DNA from: Paramoeba atlantica
Lineage: Eukaryota; Discosea
DNA length: 64,000 bases
Direction: 5' to 3'
NCBI GenBank assembly: GCA_977017575.1
Contig: CDRNVI010000036.1
Coordinates: forward strand, 1-64,000
Notes under the pieces: generated by a model
The model's database searches: none
What the model was told of the DNA's origin: nothing
What the model saw: only the letters and a program-made list of their open reading frames with translations
Part shown: in pieces, positions 1 through 10,400 of the stretch
Layout: each line of letters begins with the position of its first letter
Numbering within the stretch: position 1 is the stretch's first letter
Position numbers and translations under genes: made by a program

Positions 1-650
1 GAGAGAGAAGACATTGTTCCTCAGGTTGGAAACAGTTTTTGTTGATTCACTATTTAATATTTATTATTTATTATTTATTTCTTTATTTCTTTATTTCTGA
101 TTTTTTTTTTCTTCTTCTTATTTTTTGTTGAATTTTTGATTTCTTTTCGAAAAAAATCAGATTTAAAATTGATATTTCTTTTTTAGAGCGTTGAATCCAA
201 AAAAGAAGAAGAAGGAGATTGGATCACAGAAGAAGATCTTTACCATATGTTTTGTTGTCACAGAAAAATATTTGAGTCTTCACTCTCCCCTTCTCTTCTC
301 CCTTTTGAATCTCTTTCTCCAGTTTGTTTCTTTCTCATTTTCCCTCTCTTTTCTTTTTTCTAACTTCTCTCTCTTCCCAAAGATACGAGAAGCCGAAAAA
401 GCACAAGAGATTGGACACAAAGTCTCTTCTGAACTCTTCCGTGACACCCCCACATTTTCCTTATTTGGAGGTCATATGGACTCCATTTCTATGTCATCTC
501 ATATTATTATGGCTTCTCAGATGTGTTCTAATATCTCTTCCTCTTCCTCTTCTTCTTTCTCTTCTTCTCCTTCTCCTGCTTCTACTTTCTCTTCTCCTTT
601 TGCTTCTCTTTTTGACGAGGGTATTCGTCACAAAGGGGCCTTAATTGGAG
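1..650 (+). other. eukaryote-like, intron-bearing gene fragment
   Basis: The segment is AT-rich with long pyrimidine tracts, unlike the bacterial DNA that follows. Two stretches look like spliceosomal 3' splice sites: a T-rich run ending in TTTTTTAG near 186, and CTAAC plus a CT-rich tract ending in CCCAAAG near 381. Between them, one frame reads as an acidic peptide (about 187-260); after the second site a frame reads into a serine-rich stretch (about 535-605) made of TCT/TCC/TCA codons. No family is recognised and the reading frame across the putative intron cannot be fixed. Sequence changes to bacterial coding DNA near 650. It could be host (amoeba) DNA; this is inference. Confidence 0.3.
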
Positions 651-654
651 CAAG

Positions 655-1405
655 GAAATGCTATGATATTTATCGAGATCCAAATCAAAAAGAAGCTCAG
701 GTAAGCCCAAGAAATCCACCCTATGAAACACCCCATCATAATTGCCAAAGACAGGGTTGAAAATGCATAGGCCCATAGTTTCATGGAAGCTGGCACAAAT
801 GGCTTATAGTTGGACAACCACGTTATTATTCTACGGGCTGGAACCTGTGTTTTTATCAAATTGGCGGTAGCACCATATTCTTGTCGCCATTCTGGCTTGG
901 CAGCCAATTCTTGAATGGCATCTTGTTTTTGTTCAATCCTATCAATGTCATTGGACTGGAGCAATTCCGCCAATTTTTTGGAGCCACTTTCCAAAGCGGT
1001 TCTATTCAAGTATTGGTAAAACGATCCGCTGCCGAACAAATCGATATCTACTCCATACCAATGGTTGGGGTCCTGGAACTCCTTTCCTTCCGGTAAATCG
1101 GAGAATTCCCTCCGGAGTACTCGAAGCTCTTTTTGATTTCTTGCCAGGAGCTCCCTTTTAAGGTGTTGCTGATATTTTATCCGATCATGTCGAATTACCA
1201 AAAAAACAAAAGCTCCCACACCAACAAGGAATATGGAAACAACTAGCTCTATTGTTCCCCACGCGAAATAAATTCCCAAAAAGGCAGCTATGGCCACCAA
1301 TAGCCTAATGGCACTGGAAAAATCTAGCTTTTTCCTAATGGCCCCTAATTCATCTGCAAACTTTGGTAATCGAGCTTCGTAAAACGCTTTGGGATCAGTA
1401 CTCAT
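655..1405 (-). CDS. MutS-related protein, N-terminal part (truncated)
   Basis: About 250 residues of a Bacteroidetes MutS-like protein. It starts at ATG 1405. It has two membrane segments near residues 33-70, then a region with the motif GSGSFYQYLNRTAL followed by helices resembling the MutS clamp/lever region, then further hydrophobic segments near the end. The ATPase domain, which should follow in a protein of roughly 600 residues, is missing because the reading frame runs into unrelated sequence near 650. Known flavobacterial homologues are membrane-anchored MutS paralogues of unclear function. The truncation coincides with the change in base composition, so it marks a junction, not an in-place deletion. 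Confidence 0.7.
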
Positions 1406-1483
1406 AAATCGTCCATATATTTCCTAGAACTCTTCTTCTAACCAAGAAGCGCAAATTTAGACGAATTCCTGCCCGTAGGTAAC

Positions 1484-4400
1484 TTATTCCTGCACAAATA
1501 AATAATTCAGGTTTAAACTGTTGAATTCTCGATTGAACTGTTCCATCTCCTTGTCCACCAAAGCATCAAAGGCATCCAGTTGGGTGTTGATTTTGGCGGT
1601 AAGCTCATTCTTTACAGCAACATCCTGTTCCGTGGGCGGAAAATCATCAATGGAAACCAAGCTGTTCAAGTGACCTAATTTGTTGGTCAAGCGAATCGGG
1701 AAATTCAAAGGATCCTGATTGCTTCGGTTTTTGGTTTGGTAAAGGGCTTTTTCAATGGCTCCAAAATCTTCCTTCATTTTTTTGGCCTTTTCCACCAACT
1801 CTTTGGTCCGTTCGTCATCCTTGTATTGGTTGCTAAAAGCATCCAATCGCTCAGTTATTTTCCTGATTTTTTTAATGGACTGATGTGCCCTGTCCACGGT
1901 GGTATTGATATCCGTTATGAAATCATATTGCCTTTGCATATCTGCAACAGAAACCTCCGCCCTTGGATCAGGCAGGATTTTGAATTCTTGGGATTGGGTA
2001 GTACCATTGGCGGTTAAATGCACCTGGTAATTCCCCGGAACCGCTTTTGCTCCTTCCAAATTGGCCCACCAAAGAATCATTCCTTTCAATTTTTCAGCTC
2101 CTTTTCCTCGGGTATCCCAAACATGGGTGTTGCCTCCCTTTTTTACTTTCAACTTCTTTTTGTCATCTTTTGAAAAAGAGCTGTAACTAGCAAGGGTATC
2201 ACCGTTCATACTGGAATAGGTTAAACTGATGCTGTCCTTTTCGGATACATTTTTTAGATAAAAATGGGTGACAACTCCGTTAGGGTGATTTTGGCCTTCG
2301 GTCTTTGAAGGCTTTTTGGCGGCCCTTCCCTTCGTACGATAGCTATCTTTGGGTTGGTATACAATGGAATTGACCGTTTTTCTTGGAATTATCCAATTGA
2401 TGCAAGACCGTTAAATCATCTATGACCCATACGCTTCTGCCTTGGGTTGCTACCACCAAATTGTTATCCTTTATAGTCAAATCGGTAATGGGAACTATGG
2501 GTAAATTCAATTGGAAACTCTCCCAGTTTTGCCCATCGTTGAAGGAAACATACATTCCAGTTTCTGTCCCTGCATATAACAATCCCTTTCTTTTAGGGTC
2601 TTCCCGAAGCGCGCGGGTAAAATGCTCATTGTTTATACCATTCGTTATTTTTGTCCAGGTTTTTCCATAGTCCGTGGTCTTGTATAAGTAAGGTTGAAAA
2701 TCACCTAACTTATATCTTGTAGCAGCTACATAACAAGTTCCCTCATCAAATGCCGAAGGTTCAATACTATTGATCATACTCCATTCCGGCATAGTAGGAG
2801 GAGTAACATTTTCCCAAGTAGCACCTCCATCCTGTGTAATATGCACCAGTCCATCATCACTTCCCACCCAAAGTAGACCCTCTTTTAAAGGACTTTCATT
2901 GCCGGCAAAAATGGTACAGTAATATTCTACTCCTGTATTATCTTGGGTAATTGGTCCACCGCTACTGACCAATTTATCTGGGTCATTACGGGTTAAATCT
3001 TCACTAAGCAATTCCCAACTTTGACCTTCATCAGTACTCATATGCACATGGTTGGAAAACGTATACAGTTTTTTGGGGTCGTGTTTGCTAAAGACAATAG
3101 GGAAATTCCATTGAAATCTATATTTCATGCCTTCAGCACCATATCCCATGGGGTTGTCTGGCCAGACATTGATACCACGAACGGTTCCCTTGTCATGGTT
3201 TACCCTCGTCAGAAAACCTCCGTAACTTCCGCCATAAACAATATCATTGTTGGTTGGGTCTACCGCAATATGGGCAGATTCACCCCCAGCTGTAGGCTCC
3301 CAATCGTCCTCTCCAATAGAGCCATCATCACTTCGATGATTGATTCGGATTGTGGAATTATCTTGTTGGGCTACGTAAATTCGATAGGGAAATGCATTGT
3401 CCGTGGTGACCCTATAAAATTGTGCAGTGGGCTGATTGTAATATGTACTCCACGTTGTTCCTCCATCATAACTTATCTGCGCTCCTCCATCATCCCCTAT
3501 AATCATTCTTTTTGAATTTTCTGGTGAAATCCAAAGGTCATGATGATCACCATGGGGAGCATTAAAGGTGTTAAAGGTCTTCCCTCCGTCAGTGGACTTA
3601 TGATATCTTACATTTAGTACATAGACAACATCTTCATCCTCCGTATCCGCATATACGCGAGTGTAATACCATGCGCGCTGACGTAATTTTCTTTCCTTGT
3701 TAACTTGCGTCCATTTTTTGCCACCATCATCGGATCGATACAATCCACCCTTTTCCTTGTTTTCCACAATGGCCCAAACACGATCACTGTTTTTTGGGGA
3801 TACGGTAACCCCAATTATTCCTAAAGTATCTTTTGGAAAACCTTCATTCTTGGAAATCTCCGTCCAAGATTCCCCACTGTCCGTGCTTTTCCAAAGTGCA
3901 GAACCATCACCACCACTGCTTAGGCTGTAAGGTGTTCTCTTTGCTCTCCAGGTAGAAGCGTATAAAATTCTAGGGTTATTTGGGTCGAAGGTAAGATCAA
4001 CGGCTCCCGCTTGATCATTGACAAACAAAACCTGCTTCCAGGTATTACCGCCATCGGTGCTTTTGTAAACTCCCCTTTCTTTTGTGGGCTTATAAATATT
4101 GCCCAGAACTGCTGCATATACAGTATTATAGTCTGACGGATGAATTCGAATTCGGGGCACATGCCTGCTTTTTTCCAAGCCTGCTTTTTTCCAAGTTTTT
4201 CCCGCATCCTCAGTTTTCCAAATACCATACCCGCTGGAAACATTTCCCCGAAGTGTTTTTTCACCACCTCCAACATAGATTACATTGGGATCACTTTTGG
4301 CCACTTCCACCGCACCAATGCTTCCTCCAAAATAGCCGTCAGAAATATTTTCCCAAGAGCGTCCTCCGTCAGTGGTTTTCCAAACACCTCCACCAGTGGC

Positions 4401-4619
4401 TCCAAAATAAAAGAGATTGGGTTCGCCTGGAACTCCCGTTACAGCCGCGGAACGGCCACCCCTAAAGGGTCCTACCAAACGATACTCCAAACTAGAGTAC
4501 AATTCTTTGGGGTATTCTGGTGATGTTTGATTCGATTTTCTTCTTTGGGACTGAATTGTTGTTGCAAAAAGGCAAAAAACCAGCAAGAGCAAGCCGGCTT
4601 TGGAAAGCTGTAGTTTCAT
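1484..4619 (-). CDS. secreted BNR/sortilin-like beta-propeller protein (frameshifted)
   Basis: A large exported protein of about 1045 residues typical of Bacteroidetes and often annotated as a glycosyl hydrolase. The start at 4619 is followed by a signal peptide (hydrophobic residues 8-24). Residues 45-740 carry repeated STDGGxTW-type BNR/Asp-box motifs, which build two seven-bladed propellers as in VPS10/sortilin-like proteins. The frame breaks at the T-run 2377-2381 (A-run on the coding strand): upstream the frame stops at 2343, while the homologous continuation runs in another frame to the stop at 1484 and forms the conserved C-terminal helical domain. One inserted base in the homopolymer explains the break, so it may be a sequencing error. 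Substrate unknown. Confidence 0.8.
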
Positions 4620-4844
4620 TTTCTATACGATTGAATTAGTCGGTATTAAATGTAGGGAAAAAGTCGGTATTCTTTTGGTCATATTCTTCGGAATCCAAAT
4701 TTCGCTCGGCTTGGTCTATCATGATTATATAATCTAAGTCAAGAAACCTTTGTAACAATGTGGATAATTTTATACTAATGCATTGGAAGATGCAATCGTC
4801 CATTTTTCTTAGTTTTAGAAAACAATTTTTAAAAACACTATACC
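4620..4844. promoter_or_regulatory. divergent intergenic region between propeller and SPFH genes
   Basis: These 225 bases separate a minus-strand and a plus-strand gene and must hold both promoters. The stretch is AT-rich, with TTTG and TAATTTTA-like words before the SPFH gene, but the spacing does not match the usual Bacteroidetes promoter well, so no site is assigned. No strong Shine-Dalgarno sequence precedes the ATG at 4845, which is normal in this phylum. Confidence 0.35.
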
Positions 4845-5978
4845 ATGGATATTTTTAGCAAAATCAAAGAGAAACTCACGCATGAGTTTATTGACATTAT
4901 TGAATGGCTGGATTTTACTGATGACACTATTGCCCATCGTTTTGAACGCTACCAAAATGAAATAAAGAACGGAGCCAAACTTATTGTTCGGGAAGGACAG
5001 ACCGCCGTTTTTGTGAACGAAGGACAGTTAGCCGATGTCTTTGAACCCGGAACCTACGACCTCACCACCAAGAACCTTCCCATTTTAGCAACCCTTAAGG
5101 GCTGGAAGTACGGTTTTAACTCTCCTTTTAAAGCGGAGGTTTACTTTGTGAACACCCATTTGTTCACAGACGAAAAATGGGGCACTAAGAGTCCCATTAC
5201 CCTAAGCGATGAGCGTTTTGGCTTAGTGGAAATTCGAGCTTTTGGCACCTATGCTTTTAAAATTTCCGACGCTGGGAAATTTATTGTGGATATTGTTGGA
5301 ACAGATAACAACTTTACCAATTTTGAAATCAATGAGCATCTAAAAAGTCTCATCGCCACTAGATTTACAGACACCGTTGGCGAGGCCAATCTACCCATAG
5401 AGCTATACGCCGCAAACACTTCGGAACTTTCGGAAACTTGCCAAGAGGTCATGGCGCCAGAATTCCAAACTGTAGGTATTTCACTGGAGAAATTTTACAT
5501 CGAAAATGTCTCCATGCCCGAAGATCTTAAAAAGGAAATCTTTGAGTACAGCCGTATTGACAAATTGGATTTGGACAAACTTACCAAGTTCAAAACAGCC
5601 AAAGCCATTGAAGCGGCCGCCAAAAACGAAGGCGGAACCGCTGGAGCTGGAATGGGAATGGGAATGGGCTTTGTTTTAGCGCAACAAATGGGCGGCTTGA
5701 TGAGTCCGCAAATGGGAGGTAATGCCCAAATACCGCAGGCTGGAGCACCAATGCCACCACCAATGCCAGCAGCAGTTCAGTATTTTTATGCGGTAAATGG
5801 AACCCAACAAGGGCCTGTTTCCTTTGAACAGTTGCAAGCTCTTTTTGCAGGTCGAACCATCAATCGAGACAGCCTTGTTTGGAAGCAAGGAATGGCCAAT
5901 TGGTCCGCTTTGAAAGATGTTGAAGAATTAAAGTCGTTCTTAGGTGGAAATACGCCGCCACCATTGCCAAATAATTAA
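4845..5978 (+). CDS. SPFH-domain protein with C-terminal GYF_2 domain (YdjI-like)
   Basis: The 377-residue protein starts MDIFSKIKEKL at an ATG. Residues 20-240 form an SPFH (stomatin/prohibitin/flotillin-like) domain of the family often mislabelled as virion core protein and represented by Bacillus YdjI. A glycine- and methionine-rich linker follows (about 265-305), then a GYF_2 domain near 312-370 with the signature WKQGMANWSAL. There is no transmembrane segment, so membrane contact is probably through partners. It is followed after 3 bases by a zinc-ribbon membrane protein, an arrangement that matches the YdjG/YdjI pair of Bacillus, where these proteins recruit a PspA-type membrane-stress protein. 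Role here is inferred from that pairing. Confidence 0.85.
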   Translation: MDIFSKIKEKLTHEFIDIIEWLDFTDDTIAHRFERYQNEIKNGAKLIVREGQTAVFVNEGQLADVFEPGTYDLTTKNLPILATLKGWKYGFNSPFKAEVYFVNTHLFTDEKWGTKSPITLSDERFGLVEIRAFGTYAFKISDAGKFIVDIVGTDNNFTNFEINEHLKSLIATRFTDTVGEANLPIELYAANTSELSETCQEVMAPEFQTVGISLEKFYIENVSMPEDLKKEIFEYSRIDKLDLDKLTKFKTAKAIEAAAKNEGGTAGAGMGMGMGFVLAQQMGGLMSPQMGGNAQIPQAGAPMPPPMPAAVQYFYAVNGTQQGPVSFEQLQALFAGRTINRDSLVWKQGMANWSALKDVEELKSFLGGNTPPPLPNN

Positions 5979-5981
5979 TCT

Positions 5982-7076
5982 TTGGGACCATCAATCCAAA
6001 AAACAGAGCTCAAAAAACCTTGCATAAACTGCGGTGCGGAGCTCAAGTATAAACCTGGGACCACCAGCATAAGCTGTGAGTACTGTGGGCATCAAGAATC
6101 CATTCAAATTGACGAAAACGGGTTTGAGGAGCTTGAGCTTTACCCCTATTTGAAGGAAATGGGTGCCCAAAAGCACAGTGAAGAAATTTCCATGCTGCAC
6201 TGTAAAAATTGTGGTGCCAACCAGCATGTGGAAGAAAACTACAAGTCGCTTCATTGTGTGTTTTGTAGTATGCCCTTAATTCTTGAGGATGCCTATAAAG
6301 AAGAATGGATTTTACCCGGTGCTGTCTTGCCTTTTCAAATCGAAAAAGGAAAGTCTTTTCTCATTTTTAAAAAATGGGTAGACCGATTATGGTGGGCTCC
6401 CAATAAACTAAAAAAGGCGGCTTTGGACCCACAATTTACCAAGGGGTTGTATCTGCCTTACTGGACGTTTGACGCGCAACTATCGGCACGCTATTCAGGT
6501 CAACGCGGGGAATATTATTATGAAACCAGAAGGGTACGGGATGCCAATGGAAAGATGGTTACTCAACAAGTTCGGAAAACGAGGTGGTATCCAGCCTCCG
6601 GAAATGTGTCCGGTTTTGTGGATGACACGCTAATTGAAGCCTCAAAACAACGGTCTGGAAGAATCCCGCGTAAAATAGCTCGATGGAACTTAAAAAAATT
6701 GAAGCCCTTCAACAGTAGTTTTCTTTCTGGTTTTGTTACTGAAAAATATACGATTCCCTTAAAGGAAGGTCATCTGCATTCCAAGGAAAAGGCAAGGGAC
6801 ATTGCTCATCGCTGGTGCAGACAAGACATTGGCGGGGATACCCAAAGGGTAACCAGCATGGATATGCAACTGTCGGAAGAAACCTTTAAACACATTTTGC
6901 TTCCCGTGTATGTGAGCGCTTACCGTTATAAAGGGAAGGAGTACCACTTCTTTATCAATGGAGAAAACGGACAGATCTCCGGGTCCAGACCCTATAGCTT
7001 TTGGAAAATATTTTTTGCAGTAATCTTCGGACTTGCTATCGTAGGCATACTGGTTTTCCTAGGAAAAGGAAGCTGA
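5982..7076 (+). CDS. zinc-ribbon, C-terminally membrane-anchored protein (YdjG-like)
   Basis: This 364-residue protein begins at TTG 5982, three bases after the SPFH stop, so the two are translationally coupled. Two zinc ribbons lie near the N-terminus: CINCG with CEYCG (residues 14-37) and CKNCG with CVFC (about 74-96). A middle region rich in aromatic and basic residues follows. The last 25 residues form one transmembrane helix (FFAVIFGLAIVGILVFLG) that tethers the protein. The family is often named TFIIB-type zinc-binding or primosomal-like without functional support. Together with the SPFH partner it probably forms a membrane complex. The TTG start is the only one close to the first ribbon, so an alternative start further in is unlikely. 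Confidence 0.75.
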   Translation: MGPSIQKTELKKPCINCGAELKYKPGTTSISCEYCGHQESIQIDENGFEELELYPYLKEMGAQKHSEEISMLHCKNCGANQHVEENYKSLHCVFCSMPLILEDAYKEEWILPGAVLPFQIEKGKSFLIFKKWVDRLWWAPNKLKKAALDPQFTKGLYLPYWTFDAQLSARYSGQRGEYYYETRRVRDANGKMVTQQVRKTRWYPASGNVSGFVDDTLIEASKQRSGRIPRKIARWNLKKLKPFNSSFLSGFVTEKYTIPLKEGHLHSKEKARDIAHRWCRQDIGGDTQRVTSMDMQLSEETFKHILLPVYVSAYRYKGKEYHFFINGENGQISGSRPYSFWKIFFAVIFGLAIVGILVFLGKGS

Positions 7077-7140
7077 AAAAAGCTGTTTAAAGACCGTTAA
7101 AGTCTTCCCAGTCCATCTGTTTTTCCATTACATTTATCAT

Positions 7141-7884
7141 ATGTCTAGACGGATTTCGCATATCAGCATTTTTGTTTTGCTAAATATGGGCCTGGGTCGC
7201 ATGTTCCAAGAAAGCCTAGGGGTCAGCTGCTTTTCCGAACTCTCCATTTTGGCCATTTCCAGCTTCCTTTTCTGGAACCTTTCGGCAAAGCAAATCAAAC
7301 AATGGGGAGGAAAATGGGCAATCAACGCGTCGCCCAAAAATCTAATGATTCAAGGAGGTCTGGGATTGTCCGCTTCTGTGATGAACATTTTTATTGGTCA
7401 AGTCTTAGTAGTGTTTTTGATGACCACAATTTACAATTGTACTTCTCCTAGCTTTAATGTGCTCAATGCGAGTTTAACCAATAATGTGGCTGTGAACCTG
7501 CTTTGTTATTTCGCACTCCTCTTTTATTTTCTTCAAAAAGAAAGAATTAAGGTTCAAAAGCAAAGCTATATGCGAATTTCTGTTTCTAAAAAAGGGTTTC
7601 AATTTCAGCTGCATCCAACGGAAATCATTTATGTGGAAACCAGCAACAATTGTGTGGTGCTGCACACAGAGAAAGGAAAATTTGTAAAGTACCAAAGTCT
7701 AAAATCGCTTTCCGAAATACTGTGTCCCGAAACTTTTAAGCGGGTTCATAGATCCTATTTGGTCAATTCTAAATTCGTGGATCATATTCAAAAAAACCAT
7801 AGCGGAGATGGTAAGCTTCATTTGAGAACCGGCGACTCCATTAAATTTAGTAGAACATATTTGGGAGCTATTGCGCACATTTAA
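7141..7884 (+). CDS. membrane-linked LytTR-type transcription regulator
   Basis: The 247-residue protein carries hydrophobic segments in its first 125 residues (about 8-25, 35-50, 80-102 and 115-125) and a LytTR DNA-binding domain at residues 145-245. Diagnostic LytTR features are EIIYVETSNNCVVLHT, then KSLSEI and FKRVHRSYLVN. The membrane-LytTR layout without a receiver domain is common in Bacteroidetes and suggests direct sensing at the membrane. The gene lies 64 bases after the SPFH/zinc-ribbon pair on the same strand, so it may be their regulator, although this is inference. The start at ATG 7141 gives the first complete membrane segment. Confidence 0.85.
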   Translation: MSRRISHISIFVLLNMGLGRMFQESLGVSCFSELSILAISSFLFWNLSAKQIKQWGGKWAINASPKNLMIQGGLGLSASVMNIFIGQVLVVFLMTTIYNCTSPSFNVLNASLTNNVAVNLLCYFALLFYFLQKERIKVQKQSYMRISVSKKGFQFQLHPTEIIYVETSNNCVVLHTEKGKFVKYQSLKSLSEILCPETFKRVHRSYLVNSKFVDHIQKNHSGDGKLHLRTGDSIKFSRTYLGAIAHI

Positions 7885-7988
7885 TCCAGCAACTAACCCC
7901 TTTTTTTCCGCAGCTTGCCCCTACCAATCTGGTTCCGTATTAACTAACTTCTATTTTAGAGGTTTTTATTTGTTTAAACTTTTAAATC

Positions 7989-8296
7989 ATGAAAAAACCA
8001 ATTAGTATTATTTCTCTGTTTTGCATTTTCTCTTCTTGCCAACAAACCCAGGTAGAGCCCAGCCCAACAAGTTTTGTGACTGCGGAAGATGTAGGTATCC
8101 TAACAAATCTCAAAGAAGTACAATGGCCAAAAGCGTATCGGGAACAAGACACCTTATTGCTGGACAAAATTCTAGGGGGAGGACTTTCAAATGATTGATG
8201 CTGGTGGAACTTGGTCGGATAAAGCTGGCGAGCTGGAGTGGATTAAGGAAAATGCCATGCAGCACGATTCATTCCATTACGAAATAAAAAGATTAG
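7989..8296 (+). pseudogene. lipoprotein with NTF2/DUF4440-like start, frameshifted and truncated
   Basis: The product starts MKKPISIISLFCIFSSC, a signal peptide with a lipobox Cys at residue 17, so it would be a lipid-anchored exported protein. After about 60 residues the frame is lost in the G-run 8175-8179; one base removed from that run would let it continue as a stretch that begins QMIDAGG and resembles the first half of a SnoaL/DUF4440 domain. Even so, coding similarity ends near 8296, where GC-rich unrelated sequence starts. The gene is thus cut by the right-hand junction of the bacterial block. Confidence 0.6.
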
Positions 8297-8760
8297 CGGG
8301 GAGGGAGGAAGCTGCAGTCCGGCCCTTCAGCTGCTCGTTCAAAGCGAGCTGACCGTAGCGGTCCTGAGGGTCTTCATCGCTTTTCACTGCTTTTGCACAC
8401 GTTCGACAGTAACGCCCGCCGCAGCCCAATAATGTTTGCGAAGCTCTTCGAGAGAAAGAACCTAATAAGAATATAACGCATAGTAAGAATCACTCATTGC
8501 GGGGGTTGCTTACAACCTCTGCCTCGCCTTTCTTTATGGTGTCCGAGGCAGGGTGGATCCAGCAGGGTGAGAAAAGGGGGTCCAACCCTCCCCTCTATCC
8601 TCGATTTGGGCAAAAGTCACGGTGCCCAAAAACGCGGGACTCGAGTTCTTGGTAGCTGTCCAAAAATTCAAAAAACGACCCCATTTTTTTAAAAAAGCCC
8701 ACCCATGGGCACCCCATTTTTTTGATTTTTTTTCAGTTTTGGACCACCGGGTTTTCTTGT
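8297..8760. other. junction segment leading into the repeat cluster, no gene seen
   Basis: GC-rich sequence with no open frame that continues across it and no recognisable RNA gene. Towards 8640-8760 it becomes a T-rich stretch containing TTTTGGACCACCGG twice, a word that recurs in the repeat copy at 49.45 kb. It is therefore assigned to the eukaryotic repeat cluster and not to the bacterial block. Confidence 0.4.
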
Positions 8761-8782
8761 TTTTTTGGACCACCGGTTTTCT

Positions 8783-8889
8783 TTTTTAGGCTCTTCGTTA
8801 AACGCGGTGGTTGTTTTCAACTTAGAAGTCACTCATGCTGCGCGCTTCGCGTTGAAAACTACCTCCGCGTTTAACGAAGAGCCTAAAAA
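8783..8889. repeat. conserved ~105-nt double-stem hairpin, copy 1
   Basis: The outer arms read TTTTTAGGCTCTTCGTTAAA and its complement ending in GAGCCTAAAAA. Inner arms are GTTTTCAAC and GTTGAAAAC. The 29-nt loop (about 8822-8850) contains ACTCATGCTGCGCGCTTCGC and is conserved in all three copies. Confidence 0.8.
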
Positions 8890-9718
8890 GAAAAATCGCG
8901 AAAAGATCATAAATAATCTATTTTTTTGGGCAGAAAACCTCGATTTTTCGGCAAAAAATGCGAAATTTTAACCCGAATTTAGGCCGTTTTTGATGCCTTA
9001 CCAGAAGGGGTAGGAGGCGAATCTGACAAAAAAAACGTCGCAGAATGGTAGCTGGGGTCCCAAACTCTCCAAATACGGTTTAGGAGTCGATTTTGGAAAA
9101 ATAATATTTTTACTTTTTTTCGGGTCAAATACTTTTTTGGTCATCCCAAAAATTTCCGAATTTTTGACCTTATCGGACCCCTCCCGCGCGTACCAGGGGG
9201 GGTTACCCCCTGGTGGGGGGGTGGAAAGTCATCGCCGCGTCCTACTCTACCACTTCCCTACGCTCGATTTCGAAAATCAACAGGGGTAGAAGGCGAATCT
9301 GTTGAAAAAAACTTCGTACAACGGTGGCTGAGTTCCCAAACTCTCAGAATGCGTTTTAGGAGTCCATTTTGGAAAAATGATATTTTCACTTTTTTTGGTC
9401 AAAAATTTGTTTTTGGGTCATCCCAAAATTTTTAATAATTTCGGACCACTCCTGCGCGTGCCAGGGGGGGTCACCCCCAAATGTGGGGGGTGGAAAATCA
9501 TCGCCGCAGCATACTCTTTGAAAAGAAAAAAAATCAAAAAAAAGTTTCGCGACGTATGCCCCCCCTGCCCCCCCAGACCCCATTTTTTAAAAGAAAATAT
9601 AAACTGGAACACAGTAATAGAAGAAAAAAAGTTTATAATACAGAAGAAAAAATGTAGAAGAAAAAAATATAAAAGGGGCCCCGATGGCCCAAAACTGAAA
9701 AAAAAATTCAAAAAAATG

Positions 9719-9835
9719 GGGGGTCCATGGGGGGGTCCAGGGTGGGTCCATGGGGGGGTCCAGGGTGGGTGCAGGGGGGGGTCCAGGGGGGGGTCCAGGG
9801 GGGGGGTCTAGGGGGGGGTCCAGGGAGGGGGCATG
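9719..9835. repeat. G-rich minisatellite
   Basis: Tandem, imperfect units around GGGGGGTCCAGGGTGGGTCC. The runs of four or more G could form G-quadruplexes on the plus strand. Any translation gives only Trp/Thr/Pro repeats. Confidence 0.7.
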
Positions 9836-10012
9836 CGTCGCGATTTTTTTTCGAAATTTTTGCTTTTCAAAATCGAGCGCGGCGAAGTGGTAGAGTGTAT
9901 GCCGCGGCGATAATTTTCCACCCCCCCACCCCCCACCTGGGGATACCCCCCTGCTACGCGCAGGAGGGGTCCGACAAGTTAAAAATTTCCGAATTTTTTG
10001 GTGTACCGTTAC

Positions 10013-10091
10013 CCCCCCCTTACTTCGCCTCCCCCACATTTAGTCGCCTTCACCACATTTAGTCGCTGGACGTGTGGTGAAGTAAGGGGGG
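10013..10091. repeat. nested inverted repeat with C/G-run ends
   Basis: CCCCCCTTACTTC at the left pairs with GAAGTAAGGGGGG at the right. Inside it, CTTCACCACA and TGTGGTGAAG form a second perfect 10-bp stem, and ACATTTAGTCGC occurs twice. Confidence 0.65.
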
Positions 10092-10400
10092 TGTCGGAAT
10101 TTTCTCAGACAACTTACCACCTCTTTACACAGCCGGAGGGGTGCACTGCAACCGACCGTTGCATCGGGGTAAGGCGAGGCAGAGTCACGCCCAGTGGTCT
10201 TCAAGGAGGGACACAGATGGCGCACAAACATCGATGAACAAAGGTTCTTGGTGCACACGTCGGTGAAGACGACGCCGTCATACCGGGATTTTAGACCACA
10301 GTCCGGTTTAACGTTCCGGGGGGAAATGATAACGGTTACAGGAATGCTACGTAGCTGCAGGAATGAAGTTCACCACAAAGTACGGGTCTTGGGCCAAAAA
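10092..10400. other. unique GC-balanced spacer within the repeat cluster
   Basis: No homology to the neighbouring modules and no convincing protein. It shares only short words with the segment at 8500-8530. It could be a remnant of the insertion target or a non-coding RNA; nothing more can be said. Confidence 0.3.

Noticed and set aside
655-8296. Adaptive horizontal transfer of the bacterial block
   Set aside because: The genes keep bacterial spacing, TTG start and divergent promoters, with no eukaryotic signals; cut genes at both ends suggest an assembly join until reads prove otherwise.
9377-10062. Frames of 100-150 codons in the repeat cluster
   Set aside because: Low-complexity translations of G-rich or T-rich repeats; not conserved between repeat copies.
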